A stretch of 64,000 bases of DNA from Cellvibrio sp. KY-GH-1 (GCF_008806975.1 NZ_CP031728.1:3245501-3309500), one strand, 5' to 3'. Shown: positions 36,844 to 47,042, counted from the stretch's first letter. Program-made: numbers and translations. The notes: a model not told the origin generated them from the sequence alone.

Positions 36844-39800
36844 CTATTGATTTAAGCCCTGATACAGTTCCGAATACTGCTTGATGATGTCGCAGCTGGG
36901 TTTATGCCAAGTCATGTGGATGACTTTGCCTTCAACATTGTTGCCCGGTGCGCCCAGCTTGCTAAGGCTGAGCTCAGCTTCATTAATTGCGCAGTAGAAC
37001 TGGAAGCCGTCATTATTAGCTGTCCAGCCACCGCTGGCTTCACCATAGGGGCCAGAACACCACTGACAACCGCCCAGGGGCGTCATGCCATTACCCCACT
37101 CTAATCCGGACAGCTGCCAGGTAAGCATGCCGCCAATAGCATCGCGCTGGGCCCAAGCTTTGGCGTACCAGCTGGCAAAGTATTGGTCGCGCTGCTGCAG
37201 CGACACCTTCACAAAACTATCCACCAGTGCTTGATCAGTAAAGCTGGTGAGTTTTACCGTTTGCGCGCCAGTGGTGCGCTGCTCGTTAACCGGCCAACTG
37301 AACTCACCGATATAAGCTGGCTTGCCCAAATCGCGCGCCAAGTCCGCCAGCAGGTCAAAGTTGCCGAGGGTTTGGGCATCGGTTAAACCCCACCAAGTGG
37401 GATAAAGGTGAGCACTAATAGCGTCGATATTTGGGTCGCTATTGACGGCGCGCAGGTTGGCGTAAGTATCGCCCGCCCCTGCAGCACCAAAGGACGACTC
37501 CATACCGATAGAGACCAACTGCTGTGGCGCAATGGATTTTATGTGCGCGGCAATGCTGCTCACCCAAGCGCTAAAACCGGGCAAGTCGCTGCCAATACGC
37601 GGCTCATTGGCCAACTCCCACATCATGATGGTTGGATCATTTTTGTAGGCCACACCGGTGATGCTGTTGGTGTGATTGAGCAGATTGGTGATAAAGGCCT
37701 TGTAGATCTCGCGCCCGGGCGCACTGGCATAACCACCGTAGCTGTCGATATTGCCGAAGTAGTTCCAGTGATCGCCAAGCGACAACACCAAGCGAATACC
37801 GCGCTCCTCGGCCAGAGCCACATAATTATCAAACAGTTGGAAACTGCGGTCGATAATCGCTTGCTCCTGCGCCGTGCGCTGCGCCGCTGGCTTGCTCAAA
37901 ATGAACGAGCCATTGGATTTCATATTGATGCAGACGCCGTCGTGGGTTTTGGTGTCGTTGCAGAACATCCAGGTGCGCACTACATTCATTTTTAAATGGG
38001 CGGCGCGCTCAAAGAAGTCCTTAGCCATAGCCTCGGGCTTGTACATCAAGTAATACTGATTAGAGCCGTTGAAGTAGAAGGGTTTATTGCCCAACACAAA
38101 CTGCGTGCCCGAGCGCTCTACAAACTGCTTATTGGCCGATGCCCCCACTTGCAAGCGCAGGCTTTGGCTTAGGCCAGTGCCCTCAACTCCGAACTGCAGG
38201 CGATAAATGCCATCGCCCTGATTGGGGATAACCAAGGGGCTAGCACCGCTATAACTCACCGGCGCTGCACCATTGAGGCTGTAGCTCAGTTTGCCCGCAC
38301 CTTGTTTAAGGTAACTGATTTGAATATTGCTACCCGAAGCCAGCTGCGCAAAGTTCGCCGGGCTTTGAATTTGCAAGCCGCCCAACAACTCCACCTTAAG
38401 GCTATGCACAGTCATGTAGCCCCAATCACCGGCGTTCACTTGAATACCGGCGCTGTGGCTGCCCTGACTTAGCATCAGAGTACGCACACTGGTCGCTGGG
38501 GTTGCTGAATTAAAGTTAGTGGCAACACCGGCACCGTCCACCATGAGCGTATTGACCTTACTGCCGCTGGGCGTGCTCCAGGTCAGGGTCAAGCGATACT
38601 CCCCCGCCATAGGTGCATTAAATGTCCAGATGGCACCACTGCCCGCAGCTTTTAATTCCACCGCATCGCCAGATAACACTGCCGCGCCCTGCAAGCTGGC
38701 GCTATTGGCGGCGTAATTCCAAGTCATCTCCGCAGGTGCCACACTGGTGGCGACCGAGCTAGTAGTTTGCACACTGCTAGAACTGACAAGGGACGACGCA
38801 GGCTGGCTCGACGCTGCCACAGAGCTGGGCACAGATGAACTTGACGCTTGTGATGTGGCCGCTGCCGAGCTAGTCGAGCCGCCAAAATAACTCGTCGCTA
38901 AAGGTACTACCGTCGCTTTAATACCGGTTGCGGAATCGACTATATCCACCCCGTGTTGCGTCAGTGAATAACTGTCGTAGGCGTTGGACATATCGAGCAT
39001 GGTTTCACCCGCGCCATTGCCGCGCCAAGACCAGGCGATCCATCCCATAGATACGCTTTGCGCTTTTTGCATCAAGTAGAAATGATCAGTGGTTTTGCCA
39101 CCCGCAGTGTGATTGCTACGCCCAAACTCGCCCACTACCACCGGCAACTGGGTATTGATTAGATACTGCATGCGCGTATCTATCTCTGCCGTGTTTGACC
39201 ACTCGTAATAGCCATGAACCGAGAAGATGGTGTTGCGCAGTGGGTCTGCCGCCAGCACGCTGGCACCACCATCAAAGAAGTAAGGGTTGTGCCCCCAATC
39301 GCCCGCGTCTATAACCAAGGGCGCAGTGATGCCATTGTCGCGCAGGGTTTTTACCGCTTTGGCGTAGGTGTCGCGCCATACTGTTTTATCCTGACCCCAT
39401 TCATTGGCGATATTAATTAGCAAGTATGGTTGGTATTTAGGGTCTTTAATCACCGCACCCCAGGTTTCCGTCCACTTACTGACGGCGTCATCGCCACCGA
39501 CCACACCGTTATCAATCGCATTGGCATCGCTGCCACCAGTGATTTGATAGGTGCCGCGGCTGCCGTTCTCCCAATACATCGGCATAGCCAGCATGCGGTT
39601 GCGCACAATCTCATCGAGCGCGCTGCGCAACTGGGCGGCAGTGGTATCGGCGCGCAGTTGCAAGCGCACCACATTGGCACCGGTTTTAGCGATTTGTGCG
39701 ATGGAAGCAAACTTAACCGCCGGGTCGTCACCGTATTGCAGGTTCACCCCACGCATGACCAGCGGCGTACCATCGGCTAGGTAGATAGAGCGGCCACTCA

Positions 39801-42201
39801 CATAGATAGTTTGACGGCTGGGCGCGGAGCTGGCGGTAGAACTGCTGCTATTAGGCGCGCTGGACGCAGCGCCCATACCTGTACCATCGACGGTGTTTTT
39901 CTGGGTTTGCAGCAAATTACTGTAGGCACCGATTTTGGCGCAGACCACATCGGTGCGCGCACTGTTGCAGTAGACGGTAAACCTGTCCCAGTCGTTGTAC
40001 AGGCCATCGCAAGTCCAACTGTTCAGGTTGGCGGCAGCACCCGGGTGTGACGTACGGCTGGCCTCATACTCAGGCGCAAAACAGTATTTGGTTTTGTTGC
40101 CGTAGTCGGTTTTGCCGTTGTAAGTCCAGGGCTGCATATTGTCACGCTCCCAGTAATCTAAGCCCGACAACAACCAGAGCATGGCGCCATCCAACTGCTT
40201 GGCATCCATAAGGTCGTACCACTCGCCATAAATGCGCTCGCGCTCAGCCTGGCTTACACCCTGACGGCCATCCCAAAACTGATAGTCGTACATGGCCGCC
40301 TGATCAAACTCCACCATGCGCCCAAACTCACCCAAATAAACCGGCTTGCCACCGGCGCGGGCTTTATCGATACGGCTGCTGATATAGCTTTTGGCTTCCG
40401 CTTCATTCAAGCCCCACCAATCTGGGTAGAGGTGAAAGGAGTAGGCATCAATCGCGGGATAGCTGTGATCGGCAATGAAGTCAGTACCCTCTTTATAGGC
40501 TAAAGGAATGGCCGCTTCGGCTTGGGCGCGAGTTTGCCCCTGTGCCACTAGCTCATTGCGCTGACGCTCTTCCCAAGGATTGGACGCATCAAACCCTTCC
40601 ATACCGGTAGAGACCAAATGCTTGCCATCGATAGACTTAATATAGCGTGAGGTCTCGTCGATCCAGCGGTGAAATGCAGCGCGCTGCTCTTCCGTACAAC
40701 CGACGCAGCGCGGCTCGTTGGCCAGCTCCCACATCATGATGCTGGGGTCATCTTTGTACTTAATGCCAGTCAAGTGGTTGGTACGATTCAACACATAGCT
40801 GATGTATTCGCGGAACCGCTGTTGCGACCAGGCATCACCATAGAATTTCGCCGCCGCTTCAACGATGAACTCATGGTCTTCTTTACCTTGCGGGCCATTG
40901 ACTATAGCGGCGTTGTAATCTGCCACTGCCTTGTTGATACCATCCGGCGTAGTGGCGGTGAAACGCTCGGCATAACGCTGTTTGATCTCCACGCGATAGC
41001 ATTGCAATGCTTCGTCGGCATCGGTGGTTTGACCATCGCCATCCACATCGATATTAGGTGACCAGGCCGCGTATTGGCACATGCCGCCAAAACCGCCCCA
41101 GTAGTTGGTCAGCGGCAAAATCGACTTGATGCCACGATCGCCCGCCTCCTTCAGCATAAAGTCCAACTGCTTAAAGCCCACTTCATTGAAGCGTGCCGCT
41201 GCGGTCACTTTATCGGGGTTGTTAGGCTGGAAGCAGTGACTATCGGACTGGGTGCCAGTGCCAAAAATCGGGTCCCAATAACCGGTGTAGTCGGTGCTGC
41301 CATAGTATTCACCATCGCAGAAACCCCAAGCACGCAAACTGGTCATGCCCAGATTTTTCATGTCACCCAAAACATCCAACACCATTTTGGGATGTTTGTA
41401 GAACATGAAGTATTGATTGGAACCGTTGGTGTAAAAGTATTTGCCATCCAGACCAAAGTGGCCATCGGGCGTGGCGTACACAAAGCCCGGGGTTTTCGGT
41501 GTGCCGATGACCGAGCTAAGGCTAGACGAGCTCACCGTACCAAGACTTGAGCTTTTCAATGAACTGGCAACTGAACTTGTCACCGAGCTTTTTATCGAGC
41601 TGGCAACTGAGCTATTAACCGAACTTTTTATTGAGCTAGCCACCGCGCTAGAGGCGGCACCCACTACGCCATAGGGCGCGGGCTGCTCGCTACAGGTGGT
41701 GCGTGCAATACAACTTTTTTGCTCTTCCCAACCCCAGCCCGACGGCGTGGCTTTACATAAGGGATAAAGATTGCCGTACCAATTACATTGGGCGGCAGTT
41801 GCCAACGAAGAGCCTGTGCCAGATGAGGTGGCGGCTGACGAAGGCGCTATGGATGAGGCTGCCAGGGATGAAAGTGCTGCCGATGAAAAGGCGATAGATG
41901 AACGCACCGACGAAGACTGCGCACTTGAGGAGGGTACCAGTGAAGCTGCCGAGCTCTGGCTTGAGCTACAAGCCTGCAGCCACTGCCACGCATCCCACTC
42001 ATCGGCTTTATTGGGTGTTTTACCCGGGTTAATCCAATAGCGCGCTTTATACTCATCACCTTGATAGGTGATCACCTCGCCCCCTTTGTAGGTTGTACTG
42101 GAAGACCACACCACCGAAGTGCATTGCCCGGCTAATGCGGGAAGCGCACTCGCCATAGCAAAAACCCCGACAATGGAGGAACACAATTGAAGTTTCTTCA
42201 T
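36844..42201 (-). CDS. Giant secreted mannanase with three GH5 catalytic domains
   Basis: The 1785-residue protein has a signal peptide (to about A24), a CBM5-like module (26-78), a CBM10-like module (138-172), serine linkers and GH5 domain 1 (about 237-760; E496 in ELANEPR, E625 in YLGEFGR). GH5 domain 2 spans about 797-1108 (E934 in NIANEWG, E1025 in VVGEFGR). A CBM35-like module (1158-1275), an Ig-like spacer and GH5 domain 3 (1358-1785; E1533 in ELANEPR, E1633 in YIGEFSW) complete it. Domains 1 and 3 look like the larger NEPR-type mannanases, while domain 2 resembles compact bacterial GH5 mannanases (WSWRGNG). All three Glu pairs are present, so all may be active. The C-terminal third is paralogous to the mannanase at 17282. 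Upstream operators suggest LacI control. Confidence 0.9.
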   Translation of the reverse strand: MKKLQLCSSIVGVFAMASALPALAGQCTSVVWSSSTTYKGGEVITYQGDEYKARYWINPGKTPNKADEWDAWQWLQACSSSQSSAASLVPSSSAQSSSVRSSIAFSSAALSSLAASSIAPSSAATSSGTGSSLATAAQCNWYGNLYPLCKATPSGWGWEEQKSCIARTTCSEQPAPYGVVGAASSAVASSIKSSVNSSVASSIKSSVTSSVASSLKSSSLGTVSSSSLSSVIGTPKTPGFVYATPDGHFGLDGKYFYTNGSNQYFMFYKHPKMVLDVLGDMKNLGMTSLRAWGFCDGEYYGSTDYTGYWDPIFGTGTQSDSHCFQPNNPDKVTAAARFNEVGFKQLDFMLKEAGDRGIKSILPLTNYWGGFGGMCQYAAWSPNIDVDGDGQTTDADEALQCYRVEIKQRYAERFTATTPDGINKAVADYNAAIVNGPQGKEDHEFIVEAAAKFYGDAWSQQRFREYISYVLNRTNHLTGIKYKDDPSIMMWELANEPRCVGCTEEQRAAFHRWIDETSRYIKSIDGKHLVSTGMEGFDASNPWEERQRNELVAQGQTRAQAEAAIPLAYKEGTDFIADHSYPAIDAYSFHLYPDWWGLNEAEAKSYISSRIDKARAGGKPVYLGEFGRMVEFDQAAMYDYQFWDGRQGVSQAERERIYGEWYDLMDAKQLDGAMLWLLSGLDYWERDNMQPWTYNGKTDYGNKTKYCFAPEYEASRTSHPGAAANLNSWTCDGLYNDWDRFTVYCNSARTDVVCAKIGAYSNLLQTQKNTVDGTGMGAASSAPNSSSSTASSAPSRQTIYVSGRSIYLADGTPLVMRGVNLQYGDDPAVKFASIAQIAKTGANVVRLQLRADTTAAQLRSALDEIVRNRMLAMPMYWENGSRGTYQITGGSDANAIDNGVVGGDDAVSKWTETWGAVIKDPKYQPYLLINIANEWGQDKTVWRDTYAKAVKTLRDNGITAPLVIDAGDWGHNPYFFDGGASVLAADPLRNTIFSVHGYYEWSNTAEIDTRMQYLINTQLPVVVGEFGRSNHTAGGKTTDHFYLMQKAQSVSMGWIAWSWRGNGAGETMLDMSNAYDSYSLTQHGVDIVDSATGIKATVVPLATSYFGGSTSSAAATSQASSSSVPSSVAASSQPASSLVSSSSVQTTSSVATSVAPAEMTWNYAANSASLQGAAVLSGDAVELKAAGSGAIWTFNAPMAGEYRLTLTWSTPSGSKVNTLMVDGAGVATNFNSATPATSVRTLMLSQGSHSAGIQVNAGDWGYMTVHSLKVELLGGLQIQSPANFAQLASGSNIQISYLKQGAGKLSYSLNGAAPVSYSGASPLVIPNQGDGIYRLQFGVEGTGLSQSLRLQVGASANKQFVERSGTQFVLGNKPFYFNGSNQYYLMYKPEAMAKDFFERAAHLKMNVVRTWMFCNDTKTHDGVCINMKSNGSFILSKPAAQRTAQEQAIIDRSFQLFDNYVALAEERGIRLVLSLGDHWNYFGNIDSYGGYASAPGREIYKAFITNLLNHTNSITGVAYKNDPTIMMWELANEPRIGSDLPGFSAWVSSIAAHIKSIAPQQLVSIGMESSFGAAGAGDTYANLRAVNSDPNIDAISAHLYPTWWGLTDAQTLGNFDLLADLARDLGKPAYIGEFSWPVNEQRTTGAQTVKLTSFTDQALVDSFVKVSLQQRDQYFASWYAKAWAQRDAIGGMLTWQLSGLEWGNGMTPLGGCQWCSGPYGEASGGWTANNDGFQFYCAINEAELSLSKLGAPGNNVEGKVIHMTWHKPSCDIIKQYSELYQGLNQ

Positions 42202-42226
42202 AAGAATGCCTGCTAGTTGATTTTAG

Positions 42227-42240
42227 AATTATCGTTACCA
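42227..42240. promoter_or_regulatory. Class 2 operator candidate before the triple-GH5 gene
   Basis: AATTATCGTTACCA resembles the TGnTAnCGTTAnCA pattern in its right half and centre. It lies only 26-39 bases before the start codon. Confidence 0.3.
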
Positions 42241-42423
42241 GCGCAAGTACTGCCCTAACACAACCCAGCCCACGCCCTAAAGCACGAGCCGCATAATTGT
42301 TATGTATTAACTTGCTTTCTCTCTTAAGCGCACTTCCTAAGCGCAATATTATGTTTCCCTTGAAGACCAACTCACCTGATTGAGAAGGGAGAGCTGAATG
42401 CAATGCTGCGATTAAAGAGTACA

Positions 42424-42437
42424 TGTAATCGATTACA
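42424..42437. promoter_or_regulatory. Class 1 LacI-type operator before the triple-GH5 gene
   Basis: TGTAATCGATTACA is identical to the site at 3802 before TBDR 2 and lies about 225 bases upstream of the start codon. Confidence 0.7.
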
Positions 42438-42536
42438 CTAACAACAGGAATAAGCAGAATTGAATCTCAAAAATAGCGTTAACATTAGTATGATGTATCG
42501 CAAAACACCTTTTTATGTAGGAAGATAAAACAATCA

Positions 42537-42550
42537 AGTAACCAATTACA
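42537..42550. promoter_or_regulatory. Distal class 1 operator candidate before the triple-GH5 gene
   Basis: AGTAACCAATTACA agrees with the motif at 11 of 14 positions and keeps the GTAA/TTAC arms. It is 113 bases from the perfect site, continuing the paired pattern. Confidence 0.42.
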
Positions 42551-43023
42551 TCGCACCTCATCAAAAAGACAACGCTCGCGTGGCGCAATCATCGTTCTAA
42601 CCCTAGCAATGAGATTCAGGTTTGCAGCAGTAGTGCAACAACTGCGATTGATAACATGCAGATACTCAAGTCAGTAAGTGTAGATTTAAGTCGCATCGAA
42701 CCGATAGATGCCAAAGACGGCGTGCCGCCGCTGGACTTAGATCATCGATTGGGCCCTTTTTGCTTTACTAATACGAGGGTGCAATGAACAAATGGAAGCG
42801 GAGAATGTTTCGCTGAGGCACGCATAGCGCCAAGCTAACCTACCTTAAAGGCCCACGCATTAACTTTGGAACAATTAGGGAGCAGATCCGATGCCATCAA
42901 TTTATGATCAATACACTTGAACATTCGTTATAATTTAAGTCTGCTCGGTACTTTGTTGATTTGAATAAAAGAAAATCGCTTAGAAGAGGCGTAGATGTAT
43001 ACCAAAAATTGTGCTTAATGTAG
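42551..43023. other. Gene-free stretch at the edge of the mannan locus
   Basis: No reading frame here shows a recognisable product. It marks the passage from the regulated mannan locus to decayed genes, and I see no insertion-sequence ends or tRNA that would explain a junction. Confidence 0.4.
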
Positions 43024-43900
43024 GAAAAAAATCGAGTAAGCCTTTATGCTTGGCCAGTGGGTGTGCAGGATTTTGATTCCCAAGTTCAAAAAGCAGTAAA
43101 TCGTTATAACAGTGTTGAAGATGTAAGCACCTTGGTAAAAGCACTACGTCAACAAGACTATCGCTCGATCAGTATGGATTTAATTTATGGCCTGCCAATG
43201 CAAACTTTGAGCAGTGTCGGTGAAACATTAAATAGAGTGATAGAACTTTCCCCCGACCGCTTGTCATTATTTAATTAGGCCCATATGCCGCATCTTTTTA
43301 AGAGCCAGCAATTAATTAGCGAGCGTGATCTCCCCCTCAGCAGAGCAAAAACTTGAACTCCTGTATATGGCGATAGAGCGGTTACAGGGCGCTGGATATG
43401 TTTATGTTGGCATGGATCATTTCGCAAAACCGGATGATAGTTTGGTACAAGCACAAAGAGCAGGAAAGTTACAACGAAATTTTCAGGGCTACCCCACTCA
43501 TGGCGATTGCGATTTGCTCTCTTTTGGAGCTTCTGAGATTGGCGCATTCGGCAATGTCTATATACAAAATGCTAAGCGCGTTGAACATTATCAAAAATCG
43601 ATTGACTCGGGTGCAATTCCTTTTAATAAAGGTATTGAATTAACCAGCGAAGATCTTTTGCGGCGGTTTGTAATTAATCAGTTAATTTGTCATTTCAATT
43701 TGAATTTTGCTGCTGTTGATAGTGCATTTTGCCGGGATATGCGCACTCATTTTGCTAAAGAATTATCGCAACTAAAGCTAATGATTGATGATGGAATTGA
43801 CGTTCTCAATGCGGGGCGGTTGCTTATTCGGAGAATTTGTATGGTGGTTGATGAGTATCTTAATAATGCATCATCAATTCGTTACTCCAAGGTAATGTAG
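43024..43900 (+). pseudogene. hemN: Remnant of hemN (oxygen-independent coproporphyrinogen III oxidase)
   Basis: Translated pieces match the middle and C-terminus of HemN: GVQDFDSQVQKAVNR, MDLIYGLPMQT, then in another frame AIERLQGAGYVYVGMDHFAK, FQGYPTHGDCDLLSFGAS and INQLICHFNLNF. The 5' third with the radical-SAM CxxxCxxC cluster is absent. A TAG at 43276-43278 stands where HemN has a tyrosine (NYAHMPH). A run of five C at 43332-43336, one more than needed, shifts the frame. About eight residues also seem lost before GIDVLNAGRLL, and YAWPV appears inserted before GVQDFD. The gene cannot yield a working enzyme, and a functional hemN presumably lies elsewhere. Confidence 0.88.
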
Positions 43901-43956
43901 TCGGTAATTTTTTGGGGTAGATTTTGAGCAGGTAGTGTAATAGTGATTGGATTGCA

Positions 43957-44253
43957 CTACCCGCTCAAGGTTGTTGACTTAGGTGTGTCCACTAGAGTTT
44001 GGAAGTCCACGTTTAATTTGGAATGGCTTTGATATTGCGCAATCCGCACTGAAGACACAGTTTCAGTAACGTCATGCGGCAGCAAAGTTTCTGCGGCAAT
44101 GTTAAATACATACTGCGGGGTCAGTTCATCGGTTAAACGTAACTTCAACTGAAATACCAAATCATGCCGTAATACTCTACGTAACGCATTTTTAGACGAA
44201 GACACTATTGCCATTGCTGCATCAATATATTTCTTTGGATCGGATCTCTTCAA
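43957..44253 (-). CDS. Short unidentified reading frame in a decayed region
   Basis: A 98-codon frame (TTG start) has protein-like composition (VLRHDLVFQLKLRLTDEL, then FNIAAETLLPHDVTE), but I cannot assign a family. Just upstream another frame begins with ATG (MKLRWDLEEIRSK) and runs into this one if a single base is shifted, which suggests a broken gene rather than an intact one. It lies between two gene remnants. Treat as a probable pseudogene fragment. Confidence 0.3.
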   Translation of the reverse strand: MKRSDPKKYIDAAMAIVSSSKNALRRVLRHDLVFQLKLRLTDELTPQYVFNIAAETLLPHDVTETVSSVRIAQYQSHSKLNVDFQTLVDTPKSTTLSG

Positions 44254-44591
44254 GATCCCAGCGTAATTTCATATGCTGGCAAAATCGGGGTAACGCATCT
44301 CTCGCTTGGGTATAGCATTACAGATTATTGTAAAAAATCGGAATCTTGCATAATACTGTCACTCATGGCGCTTAATGGCTCATGAGTGGCTTTTGCGGTT
44401 ACATTTTTTGAGGCTTATTCAGATTTTATCGCGTTTGTTTGGCGCCAACTCATTAGCAATCTCCCCCCCCAGCCCAAATTTGTACACATCTGCCCTGAAT
44501 AGTTATGTATACATATGCTACTTTTTGTTTAACTAAACACTTTAATTAACAATTAGTTACAGATGTACATGTATGATAGCGTTAAGGTTAG
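44254..44591. other. Gene-free stretch before the truncated srkA
   Basis: About 340 AT-rich bases contain no recognisable coding sequence. The missing first part of srkA is not found here in any frame. Confidence 0.4.
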
Positions 44592-45470
44592 TCAGAGAAC
44601 CGCGTATATCAGGTGGGGATTGAGGGAAGCTCGCCGCTGATCGCCAAGTTTTATCGCCCGGAACGCTGGAGCAATGAACAGATACTGGAAGAACACCAGT
44701 TCACCCAAGCGTTAAAGGACTTGGAGATCTCAGTCGTACCACCACTAGTCGACGATCAAGGCAACAGCCTATGCGAATTCCAGGGGTTTCGCTTTGCACT
44801 CTACCCGCGCCAGGGCGGTCATGCGCCAAACCTCGATGACTTTGATGCGCTACTCTCTCTGGGACGTACGCTCGGACGCATGCATGCCTTGGGCAAGGCA
44901 CAAGCATTCCAACATCGCCCCGGGTTAGATATCCAAACCTTCGGTCGGGCGAGCTACACTTTTTTGCTCGAGCAGGACTTTATTCCGGCAAGTTTGCGCG
45001 AGTCCTATCGCACTCTGGGTGCCGACCTACTGGCGCGCTGCGATACGGTGTTCGCGCGCGTGGATTACACGCCTATCCGCCTTCACGGCGACTGTCACCC
45101 GGGCAACATTTTGTGGCGCGATGAAGTACCGCATTTTGTCGACTTTGATGATGCGCGCATGGGGCCGGCGATCCAGGATTTATGGATGCTGCTCTCGGGT
45201 GAACGCGACCAGCAGACGGCGCAGATGAGCGAGATACTGGAGGGTTACCGCGAGTTTTGCGATTTTGATCTGGCCGAACTGCAACTGATCGAAGCCTTGC
45301 GCAGCTTGCGTATCATGCATTACAGCGCCTGGCTGGCGCGTCGCTGGACCGACCCGGCCTTTCCCCGGCATTTTCCCTGGTTCAATACCGAGCGCTACTG
45401 GGGCGAGCATATTCTGGAACTGCGCGAACAGCTGGCGGCACTCAATGAGCCACCATTAGTCATTTACTAG
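44592..45470 (+). pseudogene. srkA: 5'-truncated srkA/yihE (stress-response Ser/Thr kinase)
   Basis: From 44592 the frame reads S-ENRVYQVGIEG, the conserved early segment of SrkA/YihE kinases, and continues with AKFYRPERWSNEQILEEHQF, the catalytic RLHGDCHPGNILW (Asp in HGDCH), VDFDDARMGPAIQDLWML and FPWFNTERYW to a normal C-terminus. A stop (44589-44591) lies immediately before it. The tyrosine of SYENR is lost through what looks like a one-base deletion, and the usual 30-40 N-terminal residues have no match upstream. Initiation at GTG 44613 would give 285 residues versus about 328 in E. coli. Activity is doubtful because part of the nucleotide-binding lobe is missing. Confidence 0.7.
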
Positions 45471-45545
45471 TAACAAGCGGTTGGAAATTTAACATTCACC
45501 CCCAATAATGGTTTTCTGATCTGATTGATTGTTTGGAGTATTCCC

Positions 45546-46343
45546 ATGACTGCATCTGCACCCGCCCTGGTGGTCGATAGCCTCTGGGAATCGATTCGCC
45601 TGCAAACCCGCAAACAGGCGGAGTCAGAACCGGTATTGGCCAGTTTCCTCTATTCCACCATCCTCAACCATGACTCACTGAAAGCCGCGCTTAGCTTTCA
45701 TCTCGCCAATAAACTGGATAGCCCTGCTTTACCGGCCATGCTAATTCGCGAAGTGATTGAAGAGGCCATGGGCAAAGATGACCGTATTATCGAAGCGATC
45801 CGCGCTGATTTACTCGCCGTGAGTGAGCGCGACTCAGCTTGTTGCTCGCTGGTAACCCCGCTGCTCTTTTTCAAAGGCTTTCACGCGCTGCAGGCCTACC
45901 GCGTGGCTCATTGGCTTTGGCAACAGGGGCGCAACTCGCTGGCGCTATTTCTGCAAAACCGTATCTCGTCGGTGTTTGCGGTGGATATCCACCCCGCTGC
46001 ACAAATCGGTAAGGGCATTATGTTTGACCATGCGACCGGTATAGTGATCGGCGAAACCGCTGAGGTAGAAGACAACGTCTCCATCATGCAGTCAGTGACT
46101 CTGGGGGGCACCGGTAAAGAGGCGGGCGACCGTCATCCCAAGGTACGCAAAGGCGTGTTAATCGGTGCTGGAGCCAAAATTCTTGGCAATATTACCCTGG
46201 GTGAATGCGCCAAAATTGGCGCTGGAAGCGTGGTATTGAAAGATGTTCCCTCCCGCGCGACAGTTGCGGGTGTACCTGCGCAAATCATCTGCGAAACCCA
46301 GTGCTCACAACCATCACGGGAAATGGATCATTTGATTCGCTAA
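45546..46343 (+). CDS. cysE: Serine O-acetyltransferase
   Basis: CysE transfers acetyl from acetyl-CoA to serine, the first step of cysteine synthesis, in the cytoplasm. The 265-residue product (ATG 45546, GGAG upstream) has the helical N-terminal domain (SLWESIRLQTRKQAE) and a left-handed beta-helix of hexapeptide repeats. It carries the catalytic region DHATGIVIGETA, the loop TLGGTGKEAGDRHPK and the C-terminal GAGSVVLKDVPSRATVAGVPA. The length agrees with the family. The C-terminal tail that mediates OASS binding ends in HLIR rather than the usual Ile, so complex formation is uncertain. It stands alone, 75 bases after srkA. Confidence 0.96.
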   Translation: MTASAPALVVDSLWESIRLQTRKQAESEPVLASFLYSTILNHDSLKAALSFHLANKLDSPALPAMLIREVIEEAMGKDDRIIEAIRADLLAVSERDSACCSLVTPLLFFKGFHALQAYRVAHWLWQQGRNSLALFLQNRISSVFAVDIHPAAQIGKGIMFDHATGIVIGETAEVEDNVSIMQSVTLGGTGKEAGDRHPKVRKGVLIGAGAKILGNITLGECAKIGAGSVVLKDVPSRATVAGVPAQIICETQCSQPSREMDHLIR

Positions 46344-46579
46344 CCACTCATCTACAAATACCAAATCCACAAACACCAAACAGCCTAGCTGGCGCCGGGA
46401 ATTTAGTTTCGTCGCCAGATACGTTTTCTTTGCCTCTGCGCTGCCCCAGAATAATCCTCGCGCACCAAAACATTCCCCCTTATTGCTCATTTATAGGTCG
46501 AAATCGCCAGCTATAACCGGAAATTCGCCTTTGGTCTGATATTTGCTCAACTGCAATTCCAAGACCGAGGAGAAGAAGC

Positions 46580-46960
46580 ATGCAATACACTAAGCCGATG
46601 ATTGATTTGGTGTACGAGATTCGCCGTCGCGTTGAGCCCGATGTAAAACCGGGTGTGAAAATGGCGAACCCGGAGCTGCTTAAGGAATTAGCGGATTACT
46701 ACCAAAGTGCCAAAGACACTATTCTTAAAACCCTGATCAAAGAACTCCTGTCTCTCGCAGGTACACAGTGGCTGGGACTGATACAGCCAGTGTCGGCTAC
46801 CGCAATCAAAGCGGAACCAGCCCCGAAAACCGATTTACCGAAACAGGTCGTTAAGGTCTATCGCGGGCAGACGATATTGGTTGACGCGCCCCGCCCGGAG
46901 CTGCTGGCCGCTGCGCCGGCCAAGCCAGTTCGCATGTACCGCGGCCACCCGGTGGATTGA
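46580..46960 (+). CDS. Conserved hypothetical protein
   Basis: The 126-residue product is preceded by a strong GAGGAGA site. It starts with a helical stretch (MIDLVYEIRRRVEPD, KELADYYQSAKDTILKTLIKELLSLAG). After a proline/alanine-rich hinge it ends with two copies of a short motif, KVYRGQ and RMYRGHP. No signal peptide or cysteine is seen, so it is probably cytoplasmic. I recognise no function. Confidence 0.7.
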   Translation: MQYTKPMIDLVYEIRRRVEPDVKPGVKMANPELLKELADYYQSAKDTILKTLIKELLSLAGTQWLGLIQPVSATAIKAEPAPKTDLPKQVVKVYRGQTILVDAPRPELLAAAPAKPVRMYRGHPVD

Positions 46961-47042
46961 GCATCCATTTCTGGACGATAAGAGTGTCAACAGCCACAAT
47001 TACAAGGACTGGCCCAGCCAGTAACTTTTAATTGTGAGCACT

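Noticed and set aside
37408..37995. A 195-codon frame antisense to GH5 domain 3
   Set aside because: The same reasoning applies: the minus-strand frame encodes a clear catalytic domain with an intact Glu pair.
41074..41550. A 158-codon frame antisense to the triple-GH5 gene
   Set aside because: It overlaps conserved catalytic sequence in the opposite strand and has no independent support.
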